64,000 bases of DNA from the NCBI GenBank assembly GCA_018402365.1, contig JAGYJD010000008.1, forward strand, positions 1 through 64,000, given 5' to 3'. Of this stretch, positions 8,383-18,582 are shown piece after piece. The stretch is from Candidatus Nanopelagicales bacterium. Its GTDB lineage: Bacteria > Actinomycetota > Actinomycetes > S36-B12 > UBA5976. How positions within the stretch are numbered: the stretch's first letter is position 1; each line of letters begins with the position of its first letter. The translations under genes and the position numbers were made by a program. Below the pieces are notes generated by a model. The model made no database searches and was not told the DNA's origin. It saw only the letters and a program-made list of their open reading frames with translations.

Positions 8383-9696
8383 GTGAACGAAATCCCTCAA
8401 TCCAGTCTCTCTAGAACCACAAAGTTAGCTGCCTTGCCAATGGCTGCCATTGGTCGAGCTGCAATTGGCCTCGGTAAGCGAATCGGTGGAAAGTCTGGCG
8501 ACTATGTTGCCCAAGAGATGCAAGCCCGAGCTGCTGAGCAAATTTTTAAAGTATTAGGTGAGCTAAAAGGTGGCGCCATGAAAATGGGTCAGGCACTAAG
8601 TGTTTTAGAAGCCGCACTCCCTGAAGAATATGCGGCTCCGTATCGCGAAGCACTTACCAAATTACAAGATTCTGCTCCCCCTATGTCGGCGGCAGTTATA
8701 CATAAAGTTATTTCAGATGAATTGGGCGAGGATTGGCGTAAGCGTTTTGTGGAATTTAACGACACTCCAGCTGCTGCTGCCTCGATCGGACAGGTACATA
8801 AAGCAATTTGGCGCGATGGTCGTGAAGTTGCGGTAAAAATTCAGTATCCCGGCGCCGATACCGCATTACTTAATGACATTAATCAAGCTAGCGCTTTAGG
8901 AAGAGCAATTGGCGTTTGGATTCCGGGACTAGATACAAAACCCTTAATCGCTGAAGCTAAAGAGCGGGTTGCAGAAGAATTAGATTATTTACAAGAAGCA
9001 AACTTTCAACGAAAATTTGCAGCCGCCTTTGAGGGTGATGATGAATTTGTAATTCCCCACGTTGTTTCAGCGTCCGCTCACGTAATTGTCAGCGAGTGGG
9101 TGGATGGCATCCCACTCTCAAAAGTAATTGCCAGCGGCACAAAAAGAGAGAGAGATCGGGCAGGGTTGCTATACCAAAGATTTTTATTAACTGGACCAAG
9201 TCGGGCTGGCTTAATGCATGCAGACCCACATCCTGGAAATTACCGAATAACGGCCGATGGAAAACTTTGTGTTTTTGATTTTGGTGCGGTGGCTCAACTG
9301 CCAGGTGGATTTCCTACCTCAACCGCCAGATTGCTCTCCATAGCTTTCAAAGGTGATGCCGAAAATGTAGTTTTAGCAATGCGTGAAGAGGGTTTCTTAA
9401 AACCCAATATTAAAATTGATGCCGAAGCTATTTTGCAATATTTAGCTCCTTTTACTGAACCCGCTGCCACCACAGAATTTCAATATTCTCGCGAATGGTT
9501 GCAGTCAGTATTTTCAAAAATAAATAATCCAAAAGATCCAAACTTTAATATCGCCTTCAAGCTAAACCTTCCACCTTCTTATTTGTTAATCCATAGAGTT
9601 TGGATCGGTACCATTGGAGTGCTTTGCCAACTGAACGCAAAGGTTCCTTCGCGTAGTGAATTGCAACGATTTATTCCAGAATTAGATCTGGCTTAA
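8383..9696 (+). CDS. ABC1/AarF/UbiB-family atypical kinase
   Basis: 437 residues. ABC1 hallmarks are the KMGQ motif (67-70) in the N-terminal extension, an Ala-rich nucleotide loop (AAAASIGQVHKA) replacing the glycine loop, VAVKIQYPG with the catalytic Lys, HADPHPGN and FDFG. Such proteins bind ATP and are linked to lipid or quinone metabolism, but the substrate here is not known. The start is GTG at 8383. It corresponds to Rv3197. Its 3' end overlaps the 3' end of uvrD2 by 15 bp, so the whiB7 gene that sits between these two genes in mycobacteria is absent. Confidence 0.94.
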   Translation: MNEIPQSSLSRTTKLAALPMAAIGRAAIGLGKRIGGKSGDYVAQEMQARAAEQIFKVLGELKGGAMKMGQALSVLEAALPEEYAAPYREALTKLQDSAPPMSAAVIHKVISDELGEDWRKRFVEFNDTPAAAASIGQVHKAIWRDGREVAVKIQYPGADTALLNDINQASALGRAIGVWIPGLDTKPLIAEAKERVAEELDYLQEANFQRKFAAAFEGDDEFVIPHVVSASAHVIVSEWVDGIPLSKVIASGTKRERDRAGLLYQRFLLTGPSRAGLMHADPHPGNYRITADGKLCVFDFGAVAQLPGGFPTSTARLLSIAFKGDAENVVLAMREEGFLKPNIKIDAEAILQYLAPFTEPAATTEFQYSREWLQSVFSKINNPKDPNFNIAFKLNLPPSYLLIHRVWIGTIGVLCQLNAKVPSRSELQRFIPELDLA

Positions 9697-11436
9697 CGCT
9701 TTTTCTAAGTCCGCTCGGTATAAATCCCATTTTTCACTTGAAATCAGGCTTGGGTCAGTTTTTTCAAACCAAGCATCAACCAGCGCAATCAGCATAGAGT
9801 CTGTCAAAACTAAAAATTCTGGGATATTTTCTTTAGCGGCAATTTCATTTCGAGTTTTAAATGCTGTCTTATAAAGCTCTGGTGGTGTGTCAGAAGCGCA
9901 ACGATTGCAACGACCCACAGTTATTTCGGCACCGGTCATTAAGCCACTTCGACATTTTTTGCATTTAGCGGCTGCTTTTTTAACTGGAGCTAGATACTGT
10001 GGTTTATTGATTGAAAAGTCAGTTTGATCAGAGACTGCTGCTGCTTCCAGATTCAAAAGTTTTAAAAATCGGCTTTTTGTCCTCAAAGGGCTGGTTTCAT
10101 CCTTAGCTTTTGCCCAAGAAAGTTGTAAAAAGTCTCGCGCCCGAGTCACCGCTACATAAAACAAACGTTGTTCTTCAAGAATTTCTTCTTCACTAACTGC
10201 TTGTGAGATCGGCATAATGCCTTCACTCAAGCCAATTAAGAAAACATTTGCCCATTCCAGGCCTTTGGTGGCATGCATGGTTGCCAAACTTATTCTCGGC
10301 TCAACCCGCTGTTTAAATTCGTAGCGATCCTCAGATTGCAGCCAAAAATTTACCCCGTCAGAGGTTAAGGCGGTTTTTAAAATCTCAGCTTGCCAATTAA
10401 TTCGATATAAAATTGCAATCTCAGCTGGATTGGTTCCTGAATTAATCATTTCTTTGATTTTTTTAGAAACCGCTTGCGCCTCTTTCCAGTCTGAATTAAA
10501 ACGTTCTAACTTGACTTCACCAGGTAATTCGCGAGTTGCCACCAATCCACCAACGGCAGCGTGGGTTCTGCCCATTGCTGAAAGCACTTTGTTGGCGGTT
10601 TGCACAATGTTATCTGCCGAACGATAATTTCTGTTCAATTTAAACACGCTAGCTCTAGGAAACCGCTCTGTGAAATTTAAAAGGTTTTCAGGGTCCGCCC
10701 CAGCAAAAGTATAAATAGTTTGAGCGGTATCACCTACCACACATATTTCTTGGCTGTTGCCTAACCAAAGATCTAAAAGATTTTGTTGAAGGGGGTTTAC
10801 ATCCTGGTATTCGTCTACCGAAAACCAACTAAAAGTATTTTGAACGCGTCGCGCAATGTTTGGATGTTCTTCTAAAATCGCTACTAGCAAAAGCAAAGCA
10901 TCCTCAAAATCAATTTGATTTAATTCATCATTTTTTTCTAGGTAGAGGCGATAAGCCTCGCGCACTTTCTCAACAGGTAAACTTTCTGGTTCAAGTCGAT
11001 TAACTTTAGCTTTTTCAATCTCACTGATTACATCTCGAATTGTCTGCACGTCTTGTCCGGCACCAATTTGCTTTAAGATTGCTTTAACTATATTAAATTT
11101 GTCAGTTGTTATTTTTGGTAATGGCCCCCCGATTACATCTGGCCAAAAGAATTTCAGCTGACGCAAAGCGGCTGAATGAAAAGTTCTCACCGCAAGATCA
11201 CGTATTCCCAATTGGGCTAAACGTAAGGCCATTTCATCAGCGGCTCGAGTTGTGAAAGTAAGGGCTAAGACATTTTTTGGGTTCACCACTTGTTTTGAAA
11301 CTGCATAAGCGATTCTTCTTGTTAATACCCGAGTCTTACCCGAACCAGCCCCGGCATAAATTGCCACCGCCCCGCTGGTGGTGGTTACTGCGGCAAGTTG
11401 CGCTTCGTCTAAATCTAGTAAGAGTGAATCAGACAT
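9682..11436 (-). CDS. uvrD2: ATP-dependent DNA helicase UvrD2 (SF1A)
   Basis: 584 residues. Walker A AGAGSGKT (28-35), the Walker B/motif II DEYQD near 210 and the late motifs ATKGLEW and VAVTRARD define a UvrD/Rep helicase. A four-cysteine element (Cys492, 495, 510, 513) joins it to a C-terminal ~70-residue HRDC-like domain. That is the architecture of mycobacterial UvrD2, where the tetracysteine motif is reported to matter for unwinding. It is shorter than the ~700 residues of M. tuberculosis. It lies downstream of nudC with a 2-bp gap and so is probably co-transcribed. Confidence 0.94.
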   Translation of the reverse strand: MSDSLLLDLDEAQLAAVTTTSGAVAIYAGAGSGKTRVLTRRIAYAVSKQVVNPKNVLALTFTTRAADEMALRLAQLGIRDLAVRTFHSAALRQLKFFWPDVIGGPLPKITTDKFNIVKAILKQIGAGQDVQTIRDVISEIEKAKVNRLEPESLPVEKVREAYRLYLEKNDELNQIDFEDALLLLVAILEEHPNIARRVQNTFSWFSVDEYQDVNPLQQNLLDLWLGNSQEICVVGDTAQTIYTFAGADPENLLNFTERFPRASVFKLNRNYRSADNIVQTANKVLSAMGRTHAAVGGLVATRELPGEVKLERFNSDWKEAQAVSKKIKEMINSGTNPAEIAILYRINWQAEILKTALTSDGVNFWLQSEDRYEFKQRVEPRISLATMHATKGLEWANVFLIGLSEGIMPISQAVSEEEILEEQRLFYVAVTRARDFLQLSWAKAKDETSPLRTKSRFLKLLNLEAAAVSDQTDFSINKPQYLAPVKKAAAKCKKCRSGLMTGAEITVGRCNRCASDTPPELYKTAFKTRNEIAAKENIPEFLVLTDSMLIALVDAWFEKTDPSLISSEKWDLYRADLEKALSQI

Positions 11437-11438
11437 AA

Positions 11439-12332
11439 CTAGTTTCTAAACCAATCAGACTGTAATTTTGATCCATACCAATCTTCAATTAATCGACTGG
11501 CAATCGAAATTGGCGGCGGAAGTTTCAATGCCCCACTCTCACAAGCACTTTTAAATTCTGCCTTAGAAAACCATTGTGCTTCGACGATTTCTTCGCCATC
11601 CACCTTGATTTCAAAATTTTTAGCTTGTGCTCGGTATCCCAGCATTAAGGAGTTAGGAAAGGGCCAAGGCTGACTTCCTAAATATTCGATTGATCCTGGA
11701 TCAATATCGATGCCAGACTCTTCTTTGATCTCGCGAGCTAAAGCAGCTTCGGCAGATTCGCCAGCTTCTACAAAGCCTGCCAGGGTGCTCATCCAACCTT
11801 TTTGCCAATCAATCCTTCTTGCTAGCAGTGCATTGTCTTGGGCATCATTAACCAAGCAAATCACTGCGGGATCGGTTCTCGGAAATGAATGATGTTGGTT
11901 AGCGCAGATTCTTGACCAACCACTTGCTGCAACCGTAGTCTGCTCGCCACACTCTGGGCAAAACTTACTTTTTTGATGCCAAATACTTAAGGCCGCAGCT
12001 GTGGTAGCGATCCCGACTTCTAAATCATCAAGCACTGCACCGATTTCGCGCAAATTCTTCCATGAAGAAATTTCAGGAACTTGTTCATCAAGTATCTTTA
12101 TCGAATATTTTTTACCTTTAAACTCACCAACAAATATTTCTATACCCTCAGAGTTTTCTAAACTTTGCAAAAATTTTAAATTAATTCCTTTTTCACTTAT
12201 CTCAACAGGTAGGTTTCCTGACCAGACCGCCAGCATTAAATTCTCGGCTGCCAAATTACTTATAGTTTTACTGTCGTGCACAATTACATTTCGTGAAAGT
12301 GCTAAATTTTGTAGCAACCGGCGATCAGGCAT
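11439..12332 (-). CDS. nudC: NAD(H) diphosphatase, Nudix family
   Basis: 297 residues. It hydrolyses NAD(H) to NMN(H) and AMP; relatives also remove NAD caps from RNA. The zinc ribbon uses Cys125, Cys128, Cys143 and probably His147 or His148 in place of the fourth Cys. The Nudix box runs from Gly186 to about 208 (GFVEAGES...REIKEESG), and SQPWPFP (220-226) is the NADH-pyrophosphatase signature. The order adnB-nudC-uvrD2 matches mycobacteria, but the mycoredoxin gene that sits between nudC and uvrD2 there has moved (see 23303). Confidence 0.95.
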   Translation of the reverse strand: MPDRRLLQNLALSRNVIVHDSKTISNLAAENLMLAVWSGNLPVEISEKGINLKFLQSLENSEGIEIFVGEFKGKKYSIKILDEQVPEISSWKNLREIGAVLDDLEVGIATTAAALSIWHQKSKFCPECGEQTTVAASGWSRICANQHHSFPRTDPAVICLVNDAQDNALLARRIDWQKGWMSTLAGFVEAGESAEAALAREIKEESGIDIDPGSIEYLGSQPWPFPNSLMLGYRAQAKNFEIKVDGEEIVEAQWFSKAEFKSACESGALKLPPPISIASRLIEDWYGSKLQSDWFRN

Positions 12333-12342
12333 GAGGCTAAGC

Positions 12343-15300
12343 CTAGGCGTTAAGGATTAACTGCTCAATCTCGGCTAAATCTGGCAATTTTGTAGGTTGC
12401 TGGATTTCCATTGAAGGTAAATAGACAAATGCGGCGTCGATTTCACTCAGTGGAGTCTGGTGCCTTAAAGACCAAGCTATTCGATAGATCGCTAATTGCA
12501 ATTGATCAGAGTTTTCTTTTTTGCCAGTTTTCCAATCAACAATTACCACTCGATTCTCAATTTTAAAGATAGCGTCGATTCTTCCTTTAATGTAACGATT
12601 AGCAATTTTTAAATCAAAATCCCATTCCAAACCAACTGGGGAAAGCTTGCTCCATTGAGAGGTGCGAAAATTATCTTGCATCTCTGCTAAATCTTCGTCG
12701 GTTAGCACTCCCATCGCTTCACTTCCCGGTAGATCAAATGGATCCCAAAGGCTTAAATGTTTGTAATAATTTTCGACCCAAAGATGAAATTGAGTACCTC
12801 GTTTTGTTTCCACAAAAGGTCGATTGGGCATGGGACGCAAAAGTCGCATTGCAAAGCGCGAGCTGTCTTTTGTCAGTTCAATTGTTTTAGTTACATTTAG
12901 ATTTGTAGGAACCAACACCCGCTTAATAGGGTTAGTTTGCTCGGCAATTTGCTTTAGCAGAAATTCTGTAGATTGATCCCAATAAGCTACCAATTGTTTT
13001 TCGCTGGCAGTTAATTCAATCTCTGATTCATTAAAATTATCAAGATTCGCAAGTAAATCTATAGCCGCCAAGCGTTGCTGCTGCTTCTCATCACTAATTT
13101 GCTCGGGCCAGCTGTAGGTAATTGGTACTTCTAAATTTGGATTTGTTTCGTCAACTTCAACCTGATGCCATTTCTCAATAATTCCAGCCCCAGCATCCAC
13201 AACTGGTTTAATTTCATCTAAAAATCGACTGGCACCACGGACGTTTTTTTGAGTAGGGCCCCAGTTGTGTCCACTTATAAAAAGTTGATCTTGGGCGCGA
13301 GTAATAGCTACATACATTAAGCGGCGCTCTTCTAATAGCTGGCCATTTTTTAATTCTGCCTCGTAGTCATCAAAAGACTTACTCGCTAAATCTGTCAGTT
13401 GATTTAAGGTGTCTGCATCTTGTCTGATCCAAAAGGGCAACAATTGCGCTTGTTTGATCCAAGAATCTGTGCGATTCATCGGAAAAGCACCTTTAACGAT
13501 TGAGGGCAAGAAGACAATCGGCCATTCGAGTCCTTTGGCAGAGTGCACAGTTATCAGCGTTACCGAATCTTTGGCGGGCATTACTCGATAGTTAATCGAT
13601 TCATTCAAATCTTCGCTGGTTTGAATCCATGATAAAAAGTTGGAAAGAGAAACATCTTCGTTGGTACGCGAAAAGTGGTTAGCTAATCTGAGTATTTCTT
13701 CAATAGCTTGCTGGCGAAATATATTAGCTTCACGACTTTCAATTCGTAATTCCACCAAAAGATTTGTTTGAATCAAAACTCGATAAATAAATTCACCTAA
13801 TGGTTCGCTTTGATGCTTACGCAAATTATTTAATTCATCATTCAATTGCTTGAATATTTCTTTTACCCCTTTGCCATATGCTGCGCTTCCAGGGTCTGCT
13901 AAGGCATCACTCAAAATTGATAACTCTGCGAGATCAAAACCAGATACTGCCTCTAGTAATAAGCTTGCTAAATCTTCTTCACCGCCCGCTGTTCTTGGTT
14001 TTTTAGCTCTATCTGCAAGTAGTTTTAAATCTCTAAGCGCTACTTGAAATCTTGGCCCTGTCAAAATCCTTATCAAAGAAGGGTTATGAGATGGATCTTC
14101 AATAATTTTTAAATAAGCTAAAAGTTCACTCACCATCGGTACTTTTAAAAGATCTCTCGTTCCAGCAAAGGTCGCTGGAATCTGATTGTCAATTAATGCC
14201 TGATAAATTTGTTGTAAAACAGCCGCGGTTCTGCCTAAGATGGCAACTTTTGATAGGTCATGTGATCTTCTAAGAACTTTCAGATGTTCGACTATTTGAG
14301 AAATTTCATCAGAAGATTTCTCTAAAAGGGCCACCTTTACCAGAGCTTGATCTTGACGACTCTCTACTGCAACTAATTCTTGATCTTTTTCTTCTTTTGA
14401 TTTTAAAGGCTCACTTATGGTGTTTGCTACTTTTAAAATATTGTTACCACTTCGATAATTAGTTGTTAAAAAATAGATATTTGACGAAGATCCATCAGAC
14501 TTTTTAAAATGATTTTTATATTGTTCAATATTGGATACCGCTGCCCCACGCCATCCGTAAATCGCTTGCAACGGATCACCAACTGCGGTAACGGGATGAC
14601 CCTCCCCAAAAATCTTTGTCATTAAGATTCGCTGAGTTACAGAAGTATCTTGATACTCATCAAGCAGCACCGCACGATATGTTTCGCGCAACTCTTGAAC
14701 TACCTGTGAATGATTTCTCACAATTTGTAGGGCGTAGCGAAGCTGATCGGCAAAATCTAGGTAGCCCATTCTGGCTTTAGCTTCTCGAAATTCCCCAACT
14801 AGACCCGCTAGGTCCATCCGATATTGAGCTACTGACGCCATCTTTTCAATATCTGCCTTACCACCGTGCGAGATTACTCGCTCGATAAACTCTTGTGATT
14901 TTTGAATTAATGTTTCAATTTCAATATCATGTTCGGCAAGTTCATTATCAAGTTTAACTACTTTATTTACAACTGTTGCCAAACTATCTGTTGTGTAAGT
15001 TAGCGGTAATTTAGTATCTCTTACTATTTTGTAAGCAAACTGAGCGCGAGCGCTATCAGATAAAATATTTTTTAACGAATCAATCCCGATTCTAAGCCCA
15101 TGATTTAATAAAAGATTATGCGCAAAAGAATGGTAAGTCGATATATCCACATTAACACTTAGTAGTTTTTCAGCTCTTAATCTTTTTATGGTGCGTTCTT
15201 TAAATTCCCCTGCGGCTTTATTTGTAAAAGTTAAACCTAAGATTTCTTCTGGCTTCAATTCCCCGCTCAGTACTAAATGGCAAACTCGCTCTACCATCAC

Positions 15301-15390
15301 AGTGGTTTTGCCAGTGCCCGCACCAGCCACGATTAGACCAGGCTCAAGCGGCGCTTCAATTGCCAATCTTTGCTCTTTTGAAAATTTCAT
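12343..15390 (-). CDS. adnB: AdnB subunit of the AdnAB helicase-nuclease
   Basis: 1015 residues. An N-terminal SF1A motor with Walker A AGAGTGKTT (22-30), motif II LLDEYQDTS and motif SAKGLEW is followed by a C-terminal RecB-type nuclease domain with Asp939, Asp952 and Lys954 (GRIDAI...VDWKTGKK). AdnAB resects double-strand break ends in actinobacteria, with AdnB the lead motor. It starts immediately after the adnA stop (TAA then ATG, no gap), so the two subunits are translationally coupled. Length is close to the mycobacterial protein. No Fe-S cysteines are seen in this subunit, as expected. Confidence 0.95.
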   Translation of the reverse strand: MKFSKEQRLAIEAPLEPGLIVAGAGTGKTTVMVERVCHLVLSGELKPEEILGLTFTNKAAGEFKERTIKRLRAEKLLSVNVDISTYHSFAHNLLLNHGLRIGIDSLKNILSDSARAQFAYKIVRDTKLPLTYTTDSLATVVNKVVKLDNELAEHDIEIETLIQKSQEFIERVISHGGKADIEKMASVAQYRMDLAGLVGEFREAKARMGYLDFADQLRYALQIVRNHSQVVQELRETYRAVLLDEYQDTSVTQRILMTKIFGEGHPVTAVGDPLQAIYGWRGAAVSNIEQYKNHFKKSDGSSSNIYFLTTNYRSGNNILKVANTISEPLKSKEEKDQELVAVESRQDQALVKVALLEKSSDEISQIVEHLKVLRRSHDLSKVAILGRTAAVLQQIYQALIDNQIPATFAGTRDLLKVPMVSELLAYLKIIEDPSHNPSLIRILTGPRFQVALRDLKLLADRAKKPRTAGGEEDLASLLLEAVSGFDLAELSILSDALADPGSAAYGKGVKEIFKQLNDELNNLRKHQSEPLGEFIYRVLIQTNLLVELRIESREANIFRQQAIEEILRLANHFSRTNEDVSLSNFLSWIQTSEDLNESINYRVMPAKDSVTLITVHSAKGLEWPIVFLPSIVKGAFPMNRTDSWIKQAQLLPFWIRQDADTLNQLTDLASKSFDDYEAELKNGQLLEERRLMYVAITRAQDQLFISGHNWGPTQKNVRGASRFLDEIKPVVDAGAGIIEKWHQVEVDETNPNLEVPITYSWPEQISDEKQQQRLAAIDLLANLDNFNESEIELTASEKQLVAYWDQSTEFLLKQIAEQTNPIKRVLVPTNLNVTKTIELTKDSSRFAMRLLRPMPNRPFVETKRGTQFHLWVENYYKHLSLWDPFDLPGSEAMGVLTDEDLAEMQDNFRTSQWSKLSPVGLEWDFDLKIANRYIKGRIDAIFKIENRVVIVDWKTGKKENSDQLQLAIYRIAWSLRHQTPLSEIDAAFVYLPSMEIQQPTKLPDLAEIEQLILNA

Positions 15391-18300
15391 TTAAATAACA
15401 CCTCGCCCTTCGCTCTGCGCGGGGCAAATCTTTTTATAAGAGCAGGTATTGCACGCGCTACAGCGATTAGCAGAGATCGCTTCGCTTCTAATAACTCGCA
15501 AGCCTTCTTGTAAAACTTCTAAAACTCCATTGGTTTCAATATCGGCGCTGGCTAGCACTCTGGCTTCGCCCTTCTTGCTATCTCGAAGTTCAACTAACTC
15601 AGCCCCCGTTGCCTTCACCTCGCGCTGCAAGGTTTCTTTTAAGCCGCCGCCGGCAACTGCCAAAAGATATGCACCCAACTGTGGGTCCTTTTTTGCTTCT
15701 GGGCCAGTGGGTGCTTTTTTGCTGGTCTTAAAATCAACTACATAAATTGAATCAGGATCTTCCTGATCTGCTTCAATGCGATCTATCCGCCCTGAAATTT
15801 TTATTGAATCATTAAGTTCATCAAATTTATGTACATACTTAATAGTTTCTTCAACTGCAACTACATCTCTTTTGCGATCCGCTTGGTGCCATTTAATCAA
15901 AGTCTTGAGCATTTCGTGTGCACTCTCTTTTTCTTTTAGAGACACCCACTCAGCGTCGAACTCTATTTTTGGCCAAATAGCTTCCACATAGCTTGTCATG
16001 CTATTTATTTCTGGTTTAACCTCTTCTTTGACAATTGCTTTTGCTAAGGCGTGCACAATTGAACCAACGCTCATGTACTGAGCTTTTGGTAACCTGGCTC
16101 CCCCATCGTTATCAAAAAACCATTTCAGTGAACAATCTGAGAGCGTCTTGATTTGACTAGCTGAAATTGTGACTGGTGAATTTGGATCTCTGAGTGAGAC
16201 TTCACTAGCAGTCGAGCTTTTAACGCCCCACCATTTATTTGGCGCTAAATTGGGTGCAATGTAATTTCCGAACCCATCTTGCGCATTTAATAAGTTATTG
16301 ATTCTTAAAGCGGCAACTTTTTTTAGCTCGGTACTAGTTGTTTGTGAAATTAAGGTTTGTCTTAGTTGAACAATCAGGTCAGTTAAAGATAAGTAGCTTT
16401 GCGGATAGTTAGCACTATGTTCGATTTCGGCGTTGTTAGCTAATTCAAACAAAAATTGTGAAGGATTAGATTTATCATCATAATCATTTTTAATGCATGA
16501 AAGATACAAAAATTGCTTTGCTCGACTCACTGCCACTTGAAAAAGACGTTGCTCTTCATTAATTAAATCATTTCTCGAGAATTTTCTTGAGTATCCCTTT
16601 TGCTCGATTCGTTCGGCCTCTAAAAGAGTGTTTCTTAACTTGTCGCTAGGCCAAACCCCTTCTTGCAAATCAACTATAAATACTGCTTGCCATTCGCGTC
16701 CTTTTGTAGAGTGGGCAGTCAAAAGCTGTACCGCCGAGCGTTGTGCTTTTTGTGCAATCGTTTCTTGAGCGAATTGCTGAACCTTTAATTCTTGAATAAA
16801 GCTGGCAAGACCTCGTGCTGATCCTTGTGACTCATCTTCGCGGCTCGCCATATCAAAGAGTGCCAAAATTGAATCTAATGATTTGTTAGCTAGATATGTT
16901 TCTCTTTCCCCTCTCAGGGCTGATTGATATAACCGCTCCTGCCAAGTTTTGGTGGGCATTTCAATTTGGAATTGTTCAATGAATTCAGATAAGGCTCGCT
17001 CTGAAAATACCTGCCAAAGCACCGAATAAATCGAGGCCTGAGTAGCAATTAATTGCTGAACACTTAACACCAAACCACTTAATTGTCTCAATCCCCAGGC
17101 TGACGGGCCCAGCTCCAGTAAAAGCTGGGGATTCAAATACGCCTGCTTTATCGCCTCAGCAGTTGATGGGGTTTCTTGGTTACGCCCACTGAGCAAGTCA
17201 CGTATCTCACTTACGGTTTTTCTAAGGTCTGATTTTGGATAATCAATTAACGGTGCCTCGAGCACTCTTTCAATAAGACTTTCAGAAATTTCTTCAAAGT
17301 CGGTCAGCGCTAATTCAATTAGATCCAAAATTACCTTGACCGCTGAATCTTGATAAACCGGATTTTCAATCTCATCCATCTCAGCTGGAATTTCTGAGTG
17401 TGTTAATTCTCGATAAATTTCACTTAGGGTTTCACTCCCTCGTCCAATAATTGCGATCTCAGACCAGGCCAGCTCATGATTTTTACGTAACTCACGAATT
17501 TGAGAAACTATCTGTGCAGCTTGGATAGCAGCGTTTTCAAAGGTTTTAATCTCTTGCCTGAAATCTTCTTGCTTTCTATGATTTTTTTCTAAGTTAATAA
17601 TTTGTGAATTAACAAAATCCTCATTAAACCCCTCTAGTGCTGTGGCATCAGCACCCCGAAACGAATAGATACTTGAATTTTTATCGCCGGCGCAAACAAT
17701 TTTGCAGCCTAAGCTGTTGAGAGCCTTCAGTAATCTAACTTGCGCCGGATCAATATCTTGGTACTCGTCTACTAAAACTAGTTTTGGTTTAGGTTCTAAT
17801 ATTTGTCCGAGACTTTCTTGTGCTAAATAGAGACTGGCGCGATGCACAACTTCTGAATAATCGAGCATATTTTGTGCGTCTAACACGTCAAGATAGATGT
17901 CACCAAATTTACCAAGCTCAATCCAAAGTGGATTATCATGCAACTGACCTAATTTTGTTAAATCACTTGGGTCTAAGCCCAATGCTCTAACTCGTGCTAA
18001 GAGATTTCTTACTTGCTGTGTTAAGCCGTAAGTACCGACCGCAGATTTTAATTCTTCTGGCCAATTAATTGCTTTATCTTTTACTGCATTTACCAGCAAT
18101 TCATTAAGTCGTACTTCTTGCTCTGGTCCAGAGAGGAGTTTAAGATTTTCAAAAATTGCTAACTCAGGATCTTGATTAACGACCTGCTGCACAACTCCAT
18201 AGGCGAAACTATGAAAGGTAGTTATTTTTGGTAACACATAAGAATTAGCTTGTGCGGCTAATCTGCTTCTAACCGCTTTGGCTTGTTGCCGAGAAAAAGC

Positions 18301-18510
18301 GATAAAAAGAATCTTTTCTGGGGCAATTTTTTGCCTATCTAAGGCATCAAGTGCCATAGCTTCTAGTAGCAAAGACTTTCCAGTGCCGGTGGCGCCAGTA
18401 ATTAGCAGGCTGGGGCAATTGAGCTCTAGCGCCTGCGCTTGCACTGGGTCTAACTCAATGTGAGGTGTGGATTTTAGTGAAAAATCCAATTCAACTTTCA
18501 CATCTCTCAT
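15391..18510 (-). CDS. adnA: AdnA subunit of the AdnAB helicase-nuclease
   Basis: 1039 residues. The SF1A motor has Walker A GATGTGKS (39-46) and motif II LVDEYQDID. The C-terminal nuclease (GRIDRI...VVDFKTSKK) carries a probable 4Fe-4S clasp: one Cys in a DCSLKWFF motif ahead of the nuclease fold and a Cys cluster at 1017, 1020, 1023 and 1029. This is the AddB-like iron-sulfur nuclease layout described for AdnA. It is the first gene of adnA-adnB-nudC-uvrD2. The start may be ATG 18510 or GTG three codons later, which is better spaced from AGAGGG. No SOS-type box is obvious upstream. Confidence 0.95.
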   Translation of the reverse strand: MRDVKVELDFSLKSTPHIELDPVQAQALELNCPSLLITGATGTGKSLLLEAMALDALDRQKIAPEKILFIAFSRQQAKAVRSRLAAQANSYVLPKITTFHSFAYGVVQQVVNQDPELAIFENLKLLSGPEQEVRLNELLVNAVKDKAINWPEELKSAVGTYGLTQQVRNLLARVRALGLDPSDLTKLGQLHDNPLWIELGKFGDIYLDVLDAQNMLDYSEVVHRASLYLAQESLGQILEPKPKLVLVDEYQDIDPAQVRLLKALNSLGCKIVCAGDKNSSIYSFRGADATALEGFNEDFVNSQIINLEKNHRKQEDFRQEIKTFENAAIQAAQIVSQIRELRKNHELAWSEIAIIGRGSETLSEIYRELTHSEIPAEMDEIENPVYQDSAVKVILDLIELALTDFEEISESLIERVLEAPLIDYPKSDLRKTVSEIRDLLSGRNQETPSTAEAIKQAYLNPQLLLELGPSAWGLRQLSGLVLSVQQLIATQASIYSVLWQVFSERALSEFIEQFQIEMPTKTWQERLYQSALRGERETYLANKSLDSILALFDMASREDESQGSARGLASFIQELKVQQFAQETIAQKAQRSAVQLLTAHSTKGREWQAVFIVDLQEGVWPSDKLRNTLLEAERIEQKGYSRKFSRNDLINEEQRLFQVAVSRAKQFLYLSCIKNDYDDKSNPSQFLFELANNAEIEHSANYPQSYLSLTDLIVQLRQTLISQTTSTELKKVAALRINNLLNAQDGFGNYIAPNLAPNKWWGVKSSTASEVSLRDPNSPVTISASQIKTLSDCSLKWFFDNDGGARLPKAQYMSVGSIVHALAKAIVKEEVKPEINSMTSYVEAIWPKIEFDAEWVSLKEKESAHEMLKTLIKWHQADRKRDVVAVEETIKYVHKFDELNDSIKISGRIDRIEADQEDPDSIYVVDFKTSKKAPTGPEAKKDPQLGAYLLAVAGGGLKETLQREVKATGAELVELRDSKKGEARVLASADIETNGVLEVLQEGLRVIRSEAISANRCSACNTCSYKKICPAQSEGRGVI

Positions 18511-18582
18511 GCCCTCTACTTAATCACGAACCTCCGACATAGCAATTGCTCTTTATATATACAGTCATGAAACGATTGGACT

